DNA from: Syntrophaceae bacterium UBA6252
Lineage (GTDB): Bacteria; Desulfobacterota; Syntrophia; Syntrophales; UBA6807
DNA length: 31,837 nucleotides
Direction of reading: 5' to 3'
Assembly (NCBI GenBank): GCA_002441265.1
Contig: DJVQ01000053.1
Coordinates: 56,481-88,317, forward strand
In this document: positions 7,692 to 16,359 of the stretch, piece after piece
Layout: each line of letters starts with the position of its first letter
Numbering within the stretch: position 1 is the first letter of the stretch
Notes under the pieces: model-generated
The model's database searches: none
The model's input: only the letters and a program-made list of their open reading frames with translations
Told to the model about the DNA's origin: nothing
Program-made: the position numbers and the translations under genes

Positions 7692-9644
7692 ATGTACAGG
7701 ATGGACGAGAGAATCACGCCCCGGGAACTCCGTGAAAAGGGAGTTTCCCACGTTCTGGATAAAATAAGGAAGACCGACGGGTACTATGTGACCAACACGG
7801 AAAGGGACCTGTCCCAGTCGGATTTCAAGAACCGCATCATGCCCCACACCCAGATGCTCGTGGCGGGGGAACGCAATGCCGCGGGATTCTTCTCCCTGGA
7901 AATCACCGGGGGGGCGTCGGTGCATGTGGACATGCTGCGGAAGCAGATCAACCCCCTGGAAAAACTGCAGGTGCTGGGAGACATGATGCCCGACACCCTG
8001 TTCCAGACCCTCTGCCGGGGGGTCAATCTCTTCGGGTACAGGCCCTACCCGGAAAACGTCATCCGCCTGACCGTGAAGAGCTTTGCCCGCCATGTCCATG
8101 TATGGCGGGTTTTCGACTTCCTCAATTACATTCCCAACATGGTGCCCGTGTTCGAGGAAGTGAAGGCGGCGGGGTGCATTCTCGAGCCGTCCATCTGCTT
8201 TTCCACCGGTCCGGAGCACACCGATGCCTACTATGTGAAAAAAGTCGGGGAGATCCTGGAAGTGACGGGGCCCGACATCCTTCTTTGCATCAAGAACCAC
8301 GCGGGGCTGGGAACGTCGAAGCGCATCGGCGATCTCGTCAGGGCCATCCTCGACCGGTATCCCGATCTCATCATCCACTATCACGGCCACAACACGGACG
8401 GTGATGACGTGGGAAGAACGGTCGCGGCGGTCATGAACGGCGCCAGGATCGTCGACGGCGGCGATCATTCCTTCACGGGATTTTTCGGGCCCCCGCCCCT
8501 CATGACGGTGATCGACACACTCGCCGCCTGCGGCCGGCAGGCGGTGGGCATCGACCGCCAGAAGGTCATCGACACCTCGAACAGGCTGAGACCGGAACGG
8601 GAGCATTACCGGGATTTCGAGTCCCAGTTTCTCGGATTCGACCCGACGGTCCAGATCCACAAGCTTCCCGGCGGCGCCACCGGCTCCAGCTTCGAGCAGG
8701 CCGTCAAGGGGGGCTTCCTGCCCCTCATGCCGGAGATCCTTCAGAAGGAGCTTCCCCGGGTGCAGGTGGAACTGGGGAACTGGTGGAGCGTGACCCCCGG
8801 TTCCCAGATCCTCTGGACGACGGCGGTGAACAACGTACTCAAGAAGGGCCGATACAAGGACGCGAACGACGACCTGAAGAACCTCATGCTCGGACGGTAC
8901 GGGGACCTTCCCTTCTACTGGCCCTCCGACGAAATTTACGAGGCCGTCTTCGGCAAAGGCTGGAAGACCTTCGTGGAAAGCGAACGGGGGTACCAGAAAA
9001 TCGAGGACATCGACCTCTCCATAGAAAAACGGGTCCTGGAACACCGCATGGGGAGGCCCGCCACGGAGGACGAACTGGTCCTTTACCTCCAGCATCCGAA
9101 CGACGCCGTCAGTTTCTTCAAATTCGAGGAGAAATTCGGGAAGACCTGGGTGTTGCCGCCCGGCGTCTGGTTCCGCAAGGGCGGATTCAATCTCGGGGAC
9201 CGTTTCGAATTCGCGGACAGCATGGGGAAACAGCACAGCCTGGAGATCGGGCCCCAGCGGAGAACCAAGAGCGGCGATGCGGTGACCTACATGACCATCG
9301 ACCATCACCCCGAACCCATCCTCACCGAACTGGACCAGGAACCGGGGAGGGAAAAGAGGAAAGCCGCCCTTTCCGCGAAGGAAATCGAGGCCCTCGCCAA
9401 GACGGGGGACATCCGTTCCCCGCTCAAGGGAACGGTGAGCGAAGTTCCCCTGGACAAGGGCAACGAAGTGTCCGCCGGCCAGGTGCTCATCGTCCTGGAG
9501 GCGATGAAGATGCTCAACAACGTCCTTTCGGAAATCAGCGGCACCGTCTCCGAGGTTCTTGTGTCCCCCGGAGATGCCGTGGATGTGGGAGACCCCCTCA
9601 TCATGGTGCGGAAGGCTGGGGATTCCGCCGCCGCCCGCGCGTGA
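7692..9644 (+). CDS. Divergent biotin-dependent carboxyltransferase with C-terminal biotin carrier domain (PycB/OadA-like)
   Basis: The 650-residue protein has an HMGL-like TIM barrel (about 30-310), a PYC/OADA conserved region (about 320-560) and a biotinyl domain with EAMKM (biotinyl-Lys606). Metal ligands expected for the family can be aligned: Asp39 in ERDLSQS, Lys201 in CIKNHAG, His229 and His231 in IIHYHGHNTDG. The surrounding motifs differ from true pyruvate carboxylases, which read RDAHQS, CIKDMAG, HxHxTSG and PGGQxTNL; here they are RDLSQS, CIKNHAG, HNTDG and PGGATGSS. It therefore transfers CO2 to, or from, an uncertain acceptor: pyruvate, another 2-oxo acid or an acyl-CoA. The stop codon overlaps the first bases of repeat R3. 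Confidence 0.85.
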   Translation: MYRMDERITPRELREKGVSHVLDKIRKTDGYYVTNTERDLSQSDFKNRIMPHTQMLVAGERNAAGFFSLEITGGASVHVDMLRKQINPLEKLQVLGDMMPDTLFQTLCRGVNLFGYRPYPENVIRLTVKSFARHVHVWRVFDFLNYIPNMVPVFEEVKAAGCILEPSICFSTGPEHTDAYYVKKVGEILEVTGPDILLCIKNHAGLGTSKRIGDLVRAILDRYPDLIIHYHGHNTDGDDVGRTVAAVMNGARIVDGGDHSFTGFFGPPPLMTVIDTLAACGRQAVGIDRQKVIDTSNRLRPEREHYRDFESQFLGFDPTVQIHKLPGGATGSSFEQAVKGGFLPLMPEILQKELPRVQVELGNWWSVTPGSQILWTTAVNNVLKKGRYKDANDDLKNLMLGRYGDLPFYWPSDEIYEAVFGKGWKTFVESERGYQKIEDIDLSIEKRVLEHRMGRPATEDELVLYLQHPNDAVSFFKFEEKFGKTWVLPPGVWFRKGGFNLGDRFEFADSMGKQHSLEIGPQRRTKSGDAVTYMTIDHHPEPILTELDQEPGREKRKAALSAKEIEALAKTGDIRSPLKGTVSEVPLDKGNEVSAGQVLIVLEAMKMLNNVLSEISGTVSEVLVSPGDAVDVGDPLIMVRKAGDSAAARA

Positions 9645-9798
9645 CGGCTTCGTAAAAAGTCCATATGCTGCGTTGCCATCCTTTCCCGTCGAGGGACGTG
9701 ACGTAAGTGAGTCCTGTTCCCCGGGAGTCGGGTGCTTGCAGCCGGAACGTTTATCGTCGTTTTTCGAAACGTGTTTTCCGGAGTTTTACGCATTCGTC
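9643..9798 (+). repeat. R3: dispersed palindromic element
   Basis: A well-preserved copy begins at GACGGCTTCGTAAAAAGTC directly in the TGA stop codon of the carboxyltransferase (9642-9644). It ends at GAGTTTTACGCATTCGTC, the imperfect inverse of its start (GACG....CGTAAAA.TC). The first 35 bases are nearly identical to R9, which suggests recent spread. It lies between the carboxylase operon and the M23 peptidase gene. Confidence 0.85.
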
Positions 9799-9802
9799 CT
9801 GC

Positions 9803-9829
9803 TTGACTTTTTCCTGGAATCTGTTTAAT
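9803..9829 (+). promoter_or_regulatory. Weak candidate promoter for the M23-secA unit
   Basis: TTGACT (9803-9808) and TTTAAT (9824-9829) are spaced by 15 bases, shorter than ideal. The site lies just outside the 3' edge of R3 and upstream of the M23 peptidase gene. There is no better candidate in the 251-bp gap. Confidence 0.3.
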
Positions 9830-9895
9830 GAAAGGGAAGTCCGGGAGGGCTCCGAGGGGGGAAGTACATCATAGAAAGAAGGAACGGGAGCGGGA

Positions 9896-10801
9896 ATGCC
9901 CGATAACCGGTATACGTTTTTCGTGATCACCGGGAAGGGAAGGCGGATGCGGCAGATGCATCTGTCCAAGGCCATGGTTCGCTTTTCCCTGGCCGTTTCC
10001 GCCGTGATCGTCATCGGGTTCCTTTTCCTCTCCATCGATTATTTCCGCATTCGGGGCCAGTACGGGGAACTGGGCGAACTCAGGAAAATCGCCGAATCCC
10101 GGAAAACGCAGATCGACGAGCTTTCCGTCAAGGTGAGCGAGTTCGAGGAGCGGATGACGGTCCTGAAGGAATTCGACCGCAAGATCCGGGCCATCACGAA
10201 CATGGAAGGCGAGCGGAAAACCGGCCAGTTTCCGGGTATGGGCGGTTCCATTCCGGACGAGGATCTCGGGGACCTGGATCGCAAGGCGGGGGGTGACGCC
10301 CTCTACGACACGATCCGGAAAAACATGGATCAGCTCCTCGGCGAAGTGAGTTACCGGGAGGAAAGTTTCCGCGAAATCTTCGACCAGCTTCAGAAGAGAA
10401 AAAACGTCCTTGCTTCCACGCCGGCCATCTGGCCCGTCATGGGCTGGGTGACCTCCGAGTTCGGGTACCGGACCTCCCCCTTCACGGGAAAACGGGAAAT
10501 GCACCGGGGCATGGACATTTCCACGAAACTCGGGGATGAGGTCATCGCCCCCGCCGACGGCGTGGTCAACAAGGTCAACAGGGAAGCGGACATGGGAAAC
10601 ATGATCAGGATCGACCATGGGAAGGGCGTTTACACCTATTACGGGCACCTTCTCAAGGTCATGGTCCGGGAAGGCGAGAAGGTGAAGCGCGGGGTCGTGA
10701 TCGGTCTTGTAGGGAATTCCGGGAGAAGCACGGGACCCCACCTTCATTACAGCGTCACCATGGCGGGTGTTTATGTAAATCCGAGGAACTACCTTTTTTA
10801 G
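9896..10801 (+). CDS. Membrane-anchored M23 (LytM-type) peptidase
   Basis: The 301-residue protein has a basic N-terminus, one transmembrane helix (about 30-50, AVSAVIVIGFLFLSIDYF) and a periplasmic coiled coil (about 55-165). The C-terminal M23 domain has GYRTSPFTGKREMHRGMD (first zinc ligands H and D) and GPHLHY (HxH ligand) and ends YVNPRNYLF. All zinc ligands are present, so it should be an active peptidoglycan endopeptidase or, less likely, an amidase activator. The ATG at 9896 follows a purine-rich GGGAGCGGG. An M23 gene directly before secA is a common arrangement in this group. Confidence 0.93.
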   Translation: MPDNRYTFFVITGKGRRMRQMHLSKAMVRFSLAVSAVIVIGFLFLSIDYFRIRGQYGELGELRKIAESRKTQIDELSVKVSEFEERMTVLKEFDRKIRAITNMEGERKTGQFPGMGGSIPDEDLGDLDRKAGGDALYDTIRKNMDQLLGEVSYREESFREIFDQLQKRKNVLASTPAIWPVMGWVTSEFGYRTSPFTGKREMHRGMDISTKLGDEVIAPADGVVNKVNREADMGNMIRIDHGKGVYTYYGHLLKVMVREGEKVKRGVVIGLVGNSGRSTGPHLHYSVTMAGVYVNPRNYLF

Positions 10802-10849
10802 TTTCCTTTTCCTTATTGAAACCCTTTGAACCGATGAAAACCTCCGGCC

Positions 10850-10875
10850 CCCGTAATGACCTTACGGGTTTTTTT
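10850..10875 (+). terminator. Rho-independent terminator or attenuator between the M23 gene and secA
   Basis: CCCGTAA (10850-10856) and TTACGGG (10862-10868) form a seven-pair stem with a five-base loop, followed directly by seven T residues (10869-10875). It ends only 11 bases before the secA start codon, so it closes the M23 transcript and may limit read-through into secA. Any separate secA promoter must be upstream of it; I see no strong one in the 85-bp gap. Confidence 0.75.
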
Positions 10876-10886
10876 ATGGAGACCAT

Positions 10887-13412
10887 ATGCTGGGATACAT
10901 TCTGAAAAAGATATTCGGAACGAAAAACGACCGGGAGATCAAGCGCCTTTCCCGATATGTGGAAGAGATCAACGCCCTCGAGCCGTCCGTCCAGACCCTG
11001 ACGGACGCGGAACTCCGCGAGAGAACGGACCGGTTCCGGGCGAGGCTGGCGGACGGGGCCGCGCTGGACGATCTCCTCATCGAGACGTTTGCCGTCGTCC
11101 GGGAAGCGGCTAAAAGAAGGGTCGGGATGCGCCCCTTCGATGTCCAGCTCATCGGAGGGATGGTCCTCCACGAGGGAAAGATCGCCGAAATGAAAACGGG
11201 CGAAGGGAAAACCCTGGCGGCGACCCTCCCCATCTACCTGAACGCCCTGACGGGGAAGGGGGTCCACGTCGTCACCGTCAACGACTATCTCGCCAGCCGG
11301 GACGCCCAGTGGATGGGGCCGATTTACGAATCCCTCGGCCTTTCCGTGGGCGTCATCGTTCACGGCCTTTCGGATGCCGAAAGGAAAGAGGCCTACGGGC
11401 GGGACATCACCTACGGAACGAACAACGAGTTCGGATTCGACTATCTCCGGGACAACATGAAATTCCGCCTGGAGGACTACGTCCAGAGGGAATTCAATTA
11501 TGCCATCGTCGACGAGGTGGACAGCATCCTCATCGACGAGGCGAGGACCCCCCTCATCATCTCCGGTCCTTCCGACGAATCGACGGACAAGTATTACCGG
11601 ATCAACCAGGTGATCCCGAGACTGCAGAAGGAAGCGGACTACACCATCGACGAAAAAAGCCGGACCGTCATCCTGACGGAAGGGGGCGTCGCGCGGGTTG
11701 AGGATCTCCTGAAAGTGGAGAACCTTTACGATCCGAGGCACATGTCCATCCTCCACCATGTGAACCAGGCCCTGAAGGCGCACACGCTTTTCAAGCGTGA
11801 CGTGGATTACATGGTGAAGGAGAACCAGGTGATCATCGTCGACGAGTTCACCGGCCGGCTCATGCCCGGGAGGCGGTACAGCGACGGACTGCACCAGGCC
11901 CTCGAGGCGAAGGAGCACGTCAAGATCGAGCGGGAAAACCAGACCCTGGCTTCGGTCACGTTCCAGAACTACTTCAGGATGTACAAGAAGCTGGCCGGAA
12001 TGACGGGAACGGCGGACACGGAGGCGGCCGAGTTCAAGAAGATCTACAACCTGGACGTCGCCGTCGTTCCGACGAACATGCCCATGATCCGGGAAGACAA
12101 TTCCGACGTGATCTACCGTACGGAAAAGGAGAAGTACGAAGCCGTCCTCGAGGAGATCCGGGAACTTCACAAGGAGGGGCGGCCCGTTCTCGTGGGGACC
12201 ATCTCCATCGAAAATTCGGAGAAACTGAGCGGCCTGCTCACCCGGTACGGCATCAGGCACAATGTCCTCAACGCCAAGCATCACGAGAAGGAAGCGGAAA
12301 TCGTCGCCCAGGCGGGGCAGCCCGGGGCGGTGACCATCTCGACGAACATGGCCGGCAGGGGAACCGACATCAAGCTCGGTCCCGGCGTGGCCGAACTGGG
12401 GGGGCTGCACATCCTCGGGACGGAGCGCCACGAGAGCCGGCGCATCGACAACCAGCTCCGGGGAAGGTCGGGGAGGCAGGGCGACAAGGGCTCGTCCCGT
12501 TTTTACCTGTCCCTGGAGGACGATCTCCTTCGGATCTTCGGAGCCGAGAGGATTTCCTCGGTCATGGACCGGATCGGCATGGAGGAGGGGGAACCCATCG
12601 AGCACCGCCTCATCAGCAAGGCCATCGAGAACGCCCAGAAGCGCGTGGAGGCGCAGAACTTCGACATCCGCAAACACCTCCTGGACTACGACGACGTGAT
12701 GAACCAGCAGCGGGAGGTGATCTACCGCCAGAGGAAGGAAGCCCTCAACGGCGGGAACCTTCGCGAAATGCTCGACGAGATGCTCGAGGACGTCGTGGAC
12801 GACCTTCTCGAGACGTACGCCGACGGGAAACTGCCTCCGGGGGAATGGAACCTGAAAGGCCTGGACGACCGGATCTTTCAGCTTTTCGCCCTCAAATCGA
12901 ATTTCTCCGGGGATGACGGGGAATCTGACGCCGGCATCGATGCCATGAAGGAGAAGATTCTCGGGGATGTCCGGAACCTGCTCCGGGAAAAGGAAGCGGA
13001 TTTCGGCAAACCGCTCATGGACGACATCATGAGGATCCTCATGCTCCAGTCCATCGACACCCACTGGAAGGACCACCTTCTCAACATGGACCACCTGCGC
13101 GAGGGGATCGGCCTTCGGGGGTACGGTCAGAAGGATCCCAAGCGGGAATACCAGCGTGAGGGATTCGAAATGTTCATGGCCATGGTGGAACGGATCAAGG
13201 AGGACGCCCTGTCCAAACTCTGCCAGGTTCAGATCCGCAGGGAGGAAACGGTCCAGGAGATGCAGAAGAAGCAGGAACGGGACTACGTCATGAGCCGGGG
13301 CGAGGGTCCCGCGGCGCCGAAGCAGGTCAAGCGGAAAGAGGCGAAGGTGGGCAGGAACGATCCCTGTCCCTGCGGGAGCGGCAAGAAATACAAGAAATGC
13401 TGCGGCAAATGA
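10887..13412 (+). CDS. secA: Preprotein translocase ATPase SecA
   Basis: SecA is the cytosolic motor that drives unfolded preproteins through SecYEG. The 841 residues carry all landmarks: MKTGEGKT Walker A at 102-109, DEVDSILIDEARTPLIISG (DEAD-like Walker B), the preprotein cross-linking domain, NMAGRGTDIKLG and RGRSGRQGDKG in the second nucleotide-binding domain, and the helical wing and scaffold. The C-terminal zinc-binding tail is GRNDPCPCGSGKKYKKCC, which also binds SecB. The ATG at 10887 is preceded by GGAGA. The length is close to the usual 840-900 residues, with no sign of damage. argJ follows after 28 bases. Confidence 0.98.
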   Translation: MLGYILKKIFGTKNDREIKRLSRYVEEINALEPSVQTLTDAELRERTDRFRARLADGAALDDLLIETFAVVREAAKRRVGMRPFDVQLIGGMVLHEGKIAEMKTGEGKTLAATLPIYLNALTGKGVHVVTVNDYLASRDAQWMGPIYESLGLSVGVIVHGLSDAERKEAYGRDITYGTNNEFGFDYLRDNMKFRLEDYVQREFNYAIVDEVDSILIDEARTPLIISGPSDESTDKYYRINQVIPRLQKEADYTIDEKSRTVILTEGGVARVEDLLKVENLYDPRHMSILHHVNQALKAHTLFKRDVDYMVKENQVIIVDEFTGRLMPGRRYSDGLHQALEAKEHVKIERENQTLASVTFQNYFRMYKKLAGMTGTADTEAAEFKKIYNLDVAVVPTNMPMIREDNSDVIYRTEKEKYEAVLEEIRELHKEGRPVLVGTISIENSEKLSGLLTRYGIRHNVLNAKHHEKEAEIVAQAGQPGAVTISTNMAGRGTDIKLGPGVAELGGLHILGTERHESRRIDNQLRGRSGRQGDKGSSRFYLSLEDDLLRIFGAERISSVMDRIGMEEGEPIEHRLISKAIENAQKRVEAQNFDIRKHLLDYDDVMNQQREVIYRQRKEALNGGNLREMLDEMLEDVVDDLLETYADGKLPPGEWNLKGLDDRIFQLFALKSNFSGDDGESDAGIDAMKEKILGDVRNLLREKEADFGKPLMDDIMRILMLQSIDTHWKDHLLNMDHLREGIGLRGYGQKDPKREYQREGFEMFMAMVERIKEDALSKLCQVQIRREETVQEMQKKQERDYVMSRGEGPAAPKQVKRKEAKVGRNDPCPCGSGKKYKKCCGK

Positions 13413-13440
13413 CGGGGGCCGACCCCGGCAAGAGGTCTAC

Positions 13441-14637
13441 ATGAGCGATTCATCGGTTTTTCTGGTTCCCGGCTTTCTCGGGAACGGCATGGCGGCGGGC
13501 ATCAAGGTCAACGGGAAAAAGGACCTGTCCCTGATCTTTTCCACCGTTCCGGCGAAGGCGGCGGGCGTCTTCACCACCAACGCCTTCAAGGCGGCGCCGG
13601 TCCTCCTGGACATGGAGCGGGTAGGGAAGGGCACGGCCCAGGCCATTGTGACGAACAGCGGGAACGCCAATGCCGCGACGGGCGACGAAGGGTACGGGAA
13701 TGCGCGGGAAATGGCCCGGGCGGCGGCGGCCGAACTGGGAATCGGGGAGGATCTCGTCCTTGTGGGGTCCACCGGCGTGATCGGTCAGCCCCTCCCGATG
13801 GGCAGAATCCTCTCCGCCATGGGGAGCCTGGTCTCGGGCCTGAAACCGGAAGGACTCGCCGACGCCGAGGAAGCCATCATGACCACCGACCGCTACCCCA
13901 AGATGGGCCTCCGGAAGTGCGTCGCCGGGGGGAGGGAGGTGACCCTCTTCGGTATGGCCAAGGGCGCGGGGATGATCGAACCGGACATGGCCACCCTCCT
14001 TTCCTACGTTCTCACCGACGCCGATGTCGACGGGGAGACCATGAAACGGGTGTTCCGGGAAGCGGTGGCGCGGAGCTTCAACGCCATTTCCGTTGACGGC
14101 TGCATGAGCACGAACGACACGGTCCTTTTCCTCGCCAACGGAACGGCGGGGAACCGGCCCCTGAAGGCGGGCTCCGCCGGCTTCGGCGCGTTCCGGGGGG
14201 CCCTCTTCGAAATCATGGAGGACCTGGCCCGGTCCATCGTCCGGGACGGGGAGGGGGCGACAAAGGTCCTCGACATCCGGGTGGAGGGGGCCCGATCGAA
14301 AAAGGAGGCCCGCACCGTCGCCTATGCCGTGGCGCGGTCGAACCTCGTGAAAGCAGCCTTTTACGGAAAGGACGCCAACTGGGGGAGGATCATCTCGGCG
14401 GCGGGGTCCGTGGGCGTTCCCATCGATCCGGCGGATGTCCACGTATCCATGGACGGGGTCCCGATTTTCGCCGGGGGCGCGGGAACGGCCCAGGATGAAG
14501 GCGTGCTCCGGGAGATCATGGAACGGCCCGAAATTTCCGTCCTTGTCCGCCTGGGGACGGGCAGGGGCGCCTTCCGGGTGTTCGCGTCCGACCTGACCCA
14601 CGATTACGTGTCCATCAACGCCCATTACCGGACGTGA
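13441..14637 (+). CDS. argJ: Bifunctional ornithine acetyltransferase / N-acetylglutamate synthase
   Basis: ArgJ recycles the acetyl group between N-acetylornithine and glutamate in arginine synthesis. The protein of 398 residues has the self-cleavage site AKGAGMIEPDMATLL, with the nucleophile Thr185, and the conserved oxyanion-hole region VGSTGVIG. The C-terminus THDYVSINAHYRT is intact. It should split into alpha and beta chains at the Ala-Thr bond. Whether it also uses acetyl-CoA (bifunctional) cannot be told from sequence by eye. It lies 28 bases after secA in the same direction. A weak GC-rich inverted repeat followed by seven T residues (about 14636-14658) may end the transcript. Confidence 0.96.
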   Translation: MSDSSVFLVPGFLGNGMAAGIKVNGKKDLSLIFSTVPAKAAGVFTTNAFKAAPVLLDMERVGKGTAQAIVTNSGNANAATGDEGYGNAREMARAAAAELGIGEDLVLVGSTGVIGQPLPMGRILSAMGSLVSGLKPEGLADAEEAIMTTDRYPKMGLRKCVAGGREVTLFGMAKGAGMIEPDMATLLSYVLTDADVDGETMKRVFREAVARSFNAISVDGCMSTNDTVLFLANGTAGNRPLKAGSAGFGAFRGALFEIMEDLARSIVRDGEGATKVLDIRVEGARSKKEARTVAYAVARSNLVKAAFYGKDANWGRIISAAGSVGVPIDPADVHVSMDGVPIFAGGAGTAQDEGVLREIMERPEISVLVRLGTGRGAFRVFASDLTHDYVSINAHYRT

Positions 14638-14761
14638 TCGCATGCGTCGCATTTTTTTGCCTTGATTAATGGAGGGCGATATGGTAACTCTCCACAGATT
14701 TATTGAATTCTAACGTACCGGATTTTTGAAGATTTTATAAAACCGCACACTCCCGGATCGA

Positions 14762-14794
14762 CCCGGGGTTGCTTTCCATGAGGAAAGTTCCGGG
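14762..14794 (+). promoter_or_regulatory. Stem-loop in the rpsB leader, candidate autoregulatory structure
   Basis: CTTTCC (14772-14777) and GGAAAG (14782-14787) pair perfectly around ATGA, and the outer bases CCCGG (14762-14766) and CCGGG (14790-14794) extend the stem across an internal loop. It lies 44 bases before the rpsB start. Ribosomal protein S2 operons are often controlled by S2 binding to the leader; that this hairpin plays such a role is inference. No convincing promoter hexamers were found in the 200-bp gap. Confidence 0.4.
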
Positions 14795-14837
14795 GAGAGA
14801 GGATGGGGGTGGAGGAAAAAAACCCAAGGAGTGTTTG

Positions 14838-15659
14838 ATGCCCCAGGTCACCATGAAGTCCCTTCTCGAGGCGGGCGTCCATTTCGGTCACCAGACCAAC
14901 AAATGGAACCCGAAAATGAAGCCCTACATCTTCGGCGCCAGGAACGGCATTTACATCGTCGATCTTCAGCAGACGGTGGAAATGTTCGAAACGGCCTATC
15001 AGTTTGTCTCCGGTCTCGTCGCGTCCGGCGGGAGCATTCTTTTCGTGGGAACGAAAAAGCAGGCCCAGGAGGGCATCCGCGCGGAAGCGGAGCGGGCGGA
15101 GATGCCTTACGTGAATCAGCGATGGCTCGGCGGGATGCTGACCAATTTCACCACCATCAAGAAGAGCATCGACAAACTGAACCAGCTGGAGCGCACCCTG
15201 GACGCGGACAGCATCCACGCCTTCCCGAAAAAGGAAATTCTCCGGTTCCAGAGGGAACGGGACAAGCTCGTGAAGGTTCTCGGCGGCATCCGGCACATGG
15301 ACCGGCTCCCCGGGGCGCTCTTCGTCATCGATCCGAGGAAGGAACTCATCGCCGTCAAGGAGGCGAGAAAACTCCAGATCCCCATTGCCGCGGTGGTCGA
15401 CACGAACTGCGACCCCGACGACATCGATTACATCATTCCGGGAAATGACGACGCGATCCGGGCGATCAAGCTCTTCTCCTCGAAAATCGCCGACGCCGTT
15501 ATGGACGGGAAGCGGAAATACGAAGAGAAGATCCAGGCGGAAAGCGACAAGACGACCGCCGTCGAGCTGACGGCTTCGGAAGAAGGGGATGTGCCGGAGA
15601 GCGTCGAAACGAAAACGGACCTGCCGGAAACAGAGACGGCTGCTACGGCCGAGGAATAG
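14838..15659 (+). CDS. rpsB: 30S ribosomal protein S2
   Basis: S2 joins the small subunit late and is needed for S1 binding. The sequence starts MPQVTMKSLLEAGVHFGHQT and contains NPKMKPYIFGARNGIYIVDL, QRWLGGMLTNF and the IPIAAVVDTNCDPDDIDYIIPGNDDA block, all typical. The 273 residues include a C-terminal acidic tail rich in Glu and Thr (about the last 40 residues) beyond the globular domain. The open frame extends upstream to 14769, but AAGGAG at 14826-14831 sits six bases before the ATG at 14838, and S2 homology begins there. First gene of rpsB-tsf-pyrH-frr. Confidence 0.97.
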   Translation: MPQVTMKSLLEAGVHFGHQTNKWNPKMKPYIFGARNGIYIVDLQQTVEMFETAYQFVSGLVASGGSILFVGTKKQAQEGIRAEAERAEMPYVNQRWLGGMLTNFTTIKKSIDKLNQLERTLDADSIHAFPKKEILRFQRERDKLVKVLGGIRHMDRLPGALFVIDPRKELIAVKEARKLQIPIAAVVDTNCDPDDIDYIIPGNDDAIRAIKLFSSKIADAVMDGKRKYEEKIQAESDKTTAVELTASEEGDVPESVETKTDLPETETAATAEE

Positions 15660-15670
15660 GAGGAAATAAA

Positions 15671-16273
15671 TTGAGTATTCCAGCATCTTTGGTAAAACAA
15701 CTGAGGGACAAGACGAACGCCGGAATGATGGACTGCAAGGAGGCCCTGGAGGCGTCCGACGGCAACTTCGACAAGGCTGTGGAATACCTTCGTAAGAAAG
15801 GACTCTCCGCTGCGACGAAGCGGTCCTCCAAGGCCGCGAAGGACGGGGTCATCGCTTCCTACATTCACATGCAGGGAAAGATCGGCGTCCTCGTCGAAGT
15901 GAACTGCGAGACCGATTTCGTGGCGAGGACCGAGGCGTTCCAGACCATGGCGAAGGACATCGCCATGCACGTGGCGGCCTCCAACCCCACGTACCTGAAC
16001 GCCGAAGCCGTCCCCGCGGAGGTCCTGGACAGGGAGAAGGAGATCTACCGGAGCCAGGCGAAGGCCGAGGGGAAGCCGGAGAAGATCTTCGACCGGATCG
16101 TCGAGGGAAAGCTGAAAAAATATTACGAGGAAGTGTGCCTCATGGACCAGAAGTTCATCAAGGACACCAATATCACGGTGGCAACCCTGGTCCAGAACAT
16201 GATCGCCAACACGGGCGAAAACATCATGGTGCGCCGTTTCGCCCGGTTCCAGCTCGGTGAGGAACTGAAGTAG
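15671..16273 (+). CDS. tsf: Translation elongation factor Ts
   Basis: EF-Ts exchanges GDP for GTP on EF-Tu. The N-terminal UBA-like domain reads VKQLRDKTNAGMMDCKEALEASDGNFDKAVEYLRKKG. The core motif is EVNCETDFVART, whose TDFV contacts EF-Tu. The 200 residues correspond to the short form with a single-subdomain core, compared with 283 in E. coli. The start is TTG at 15671, supported by AGGAGG immediately upstream (about 15658-15664); no ATG fits the conserved N-terminus. It lies 11 bases after rpsB. Confidence 0.97.
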   Translation: MSIPASLVKQLRDKTNAGMMDCKEALEASDGNFDKAVEYLRKKGLSAATKRSSKAAKDGVIASYIHMQGKIGVLVEVNCETDFVARTEAFQTMAKDIAMHVAASNPTYLNAEAVPAEVLDREKEIYRSQAKAEGKPEKIFDRIVEGKLKKYYEEVCLMDQKFIKDTNITVATLVQNMIANTGENIMVRRFARFQLGEELK

Positions 16274-16359
16274 ACACCGTTCCGCGGTACGAAGGCGGCG
16301 GGAACTCCGTTTCCCGCCGCCGCAGTCGTCCGGGGATGGAAAGACCGGCCCCGTTTCCC

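Noticed and set aside
10755..13094. Long open frame of 779 codons on the minus strand across secA
   Set aside because: It is the antisense of an unquestionable secA. Third-position G/C bias in the plus-strand gene removes stop codons from the opposite frame. The translation is low-complexity and rich in Val, Asp, His, Pro and Arg, with no motif.
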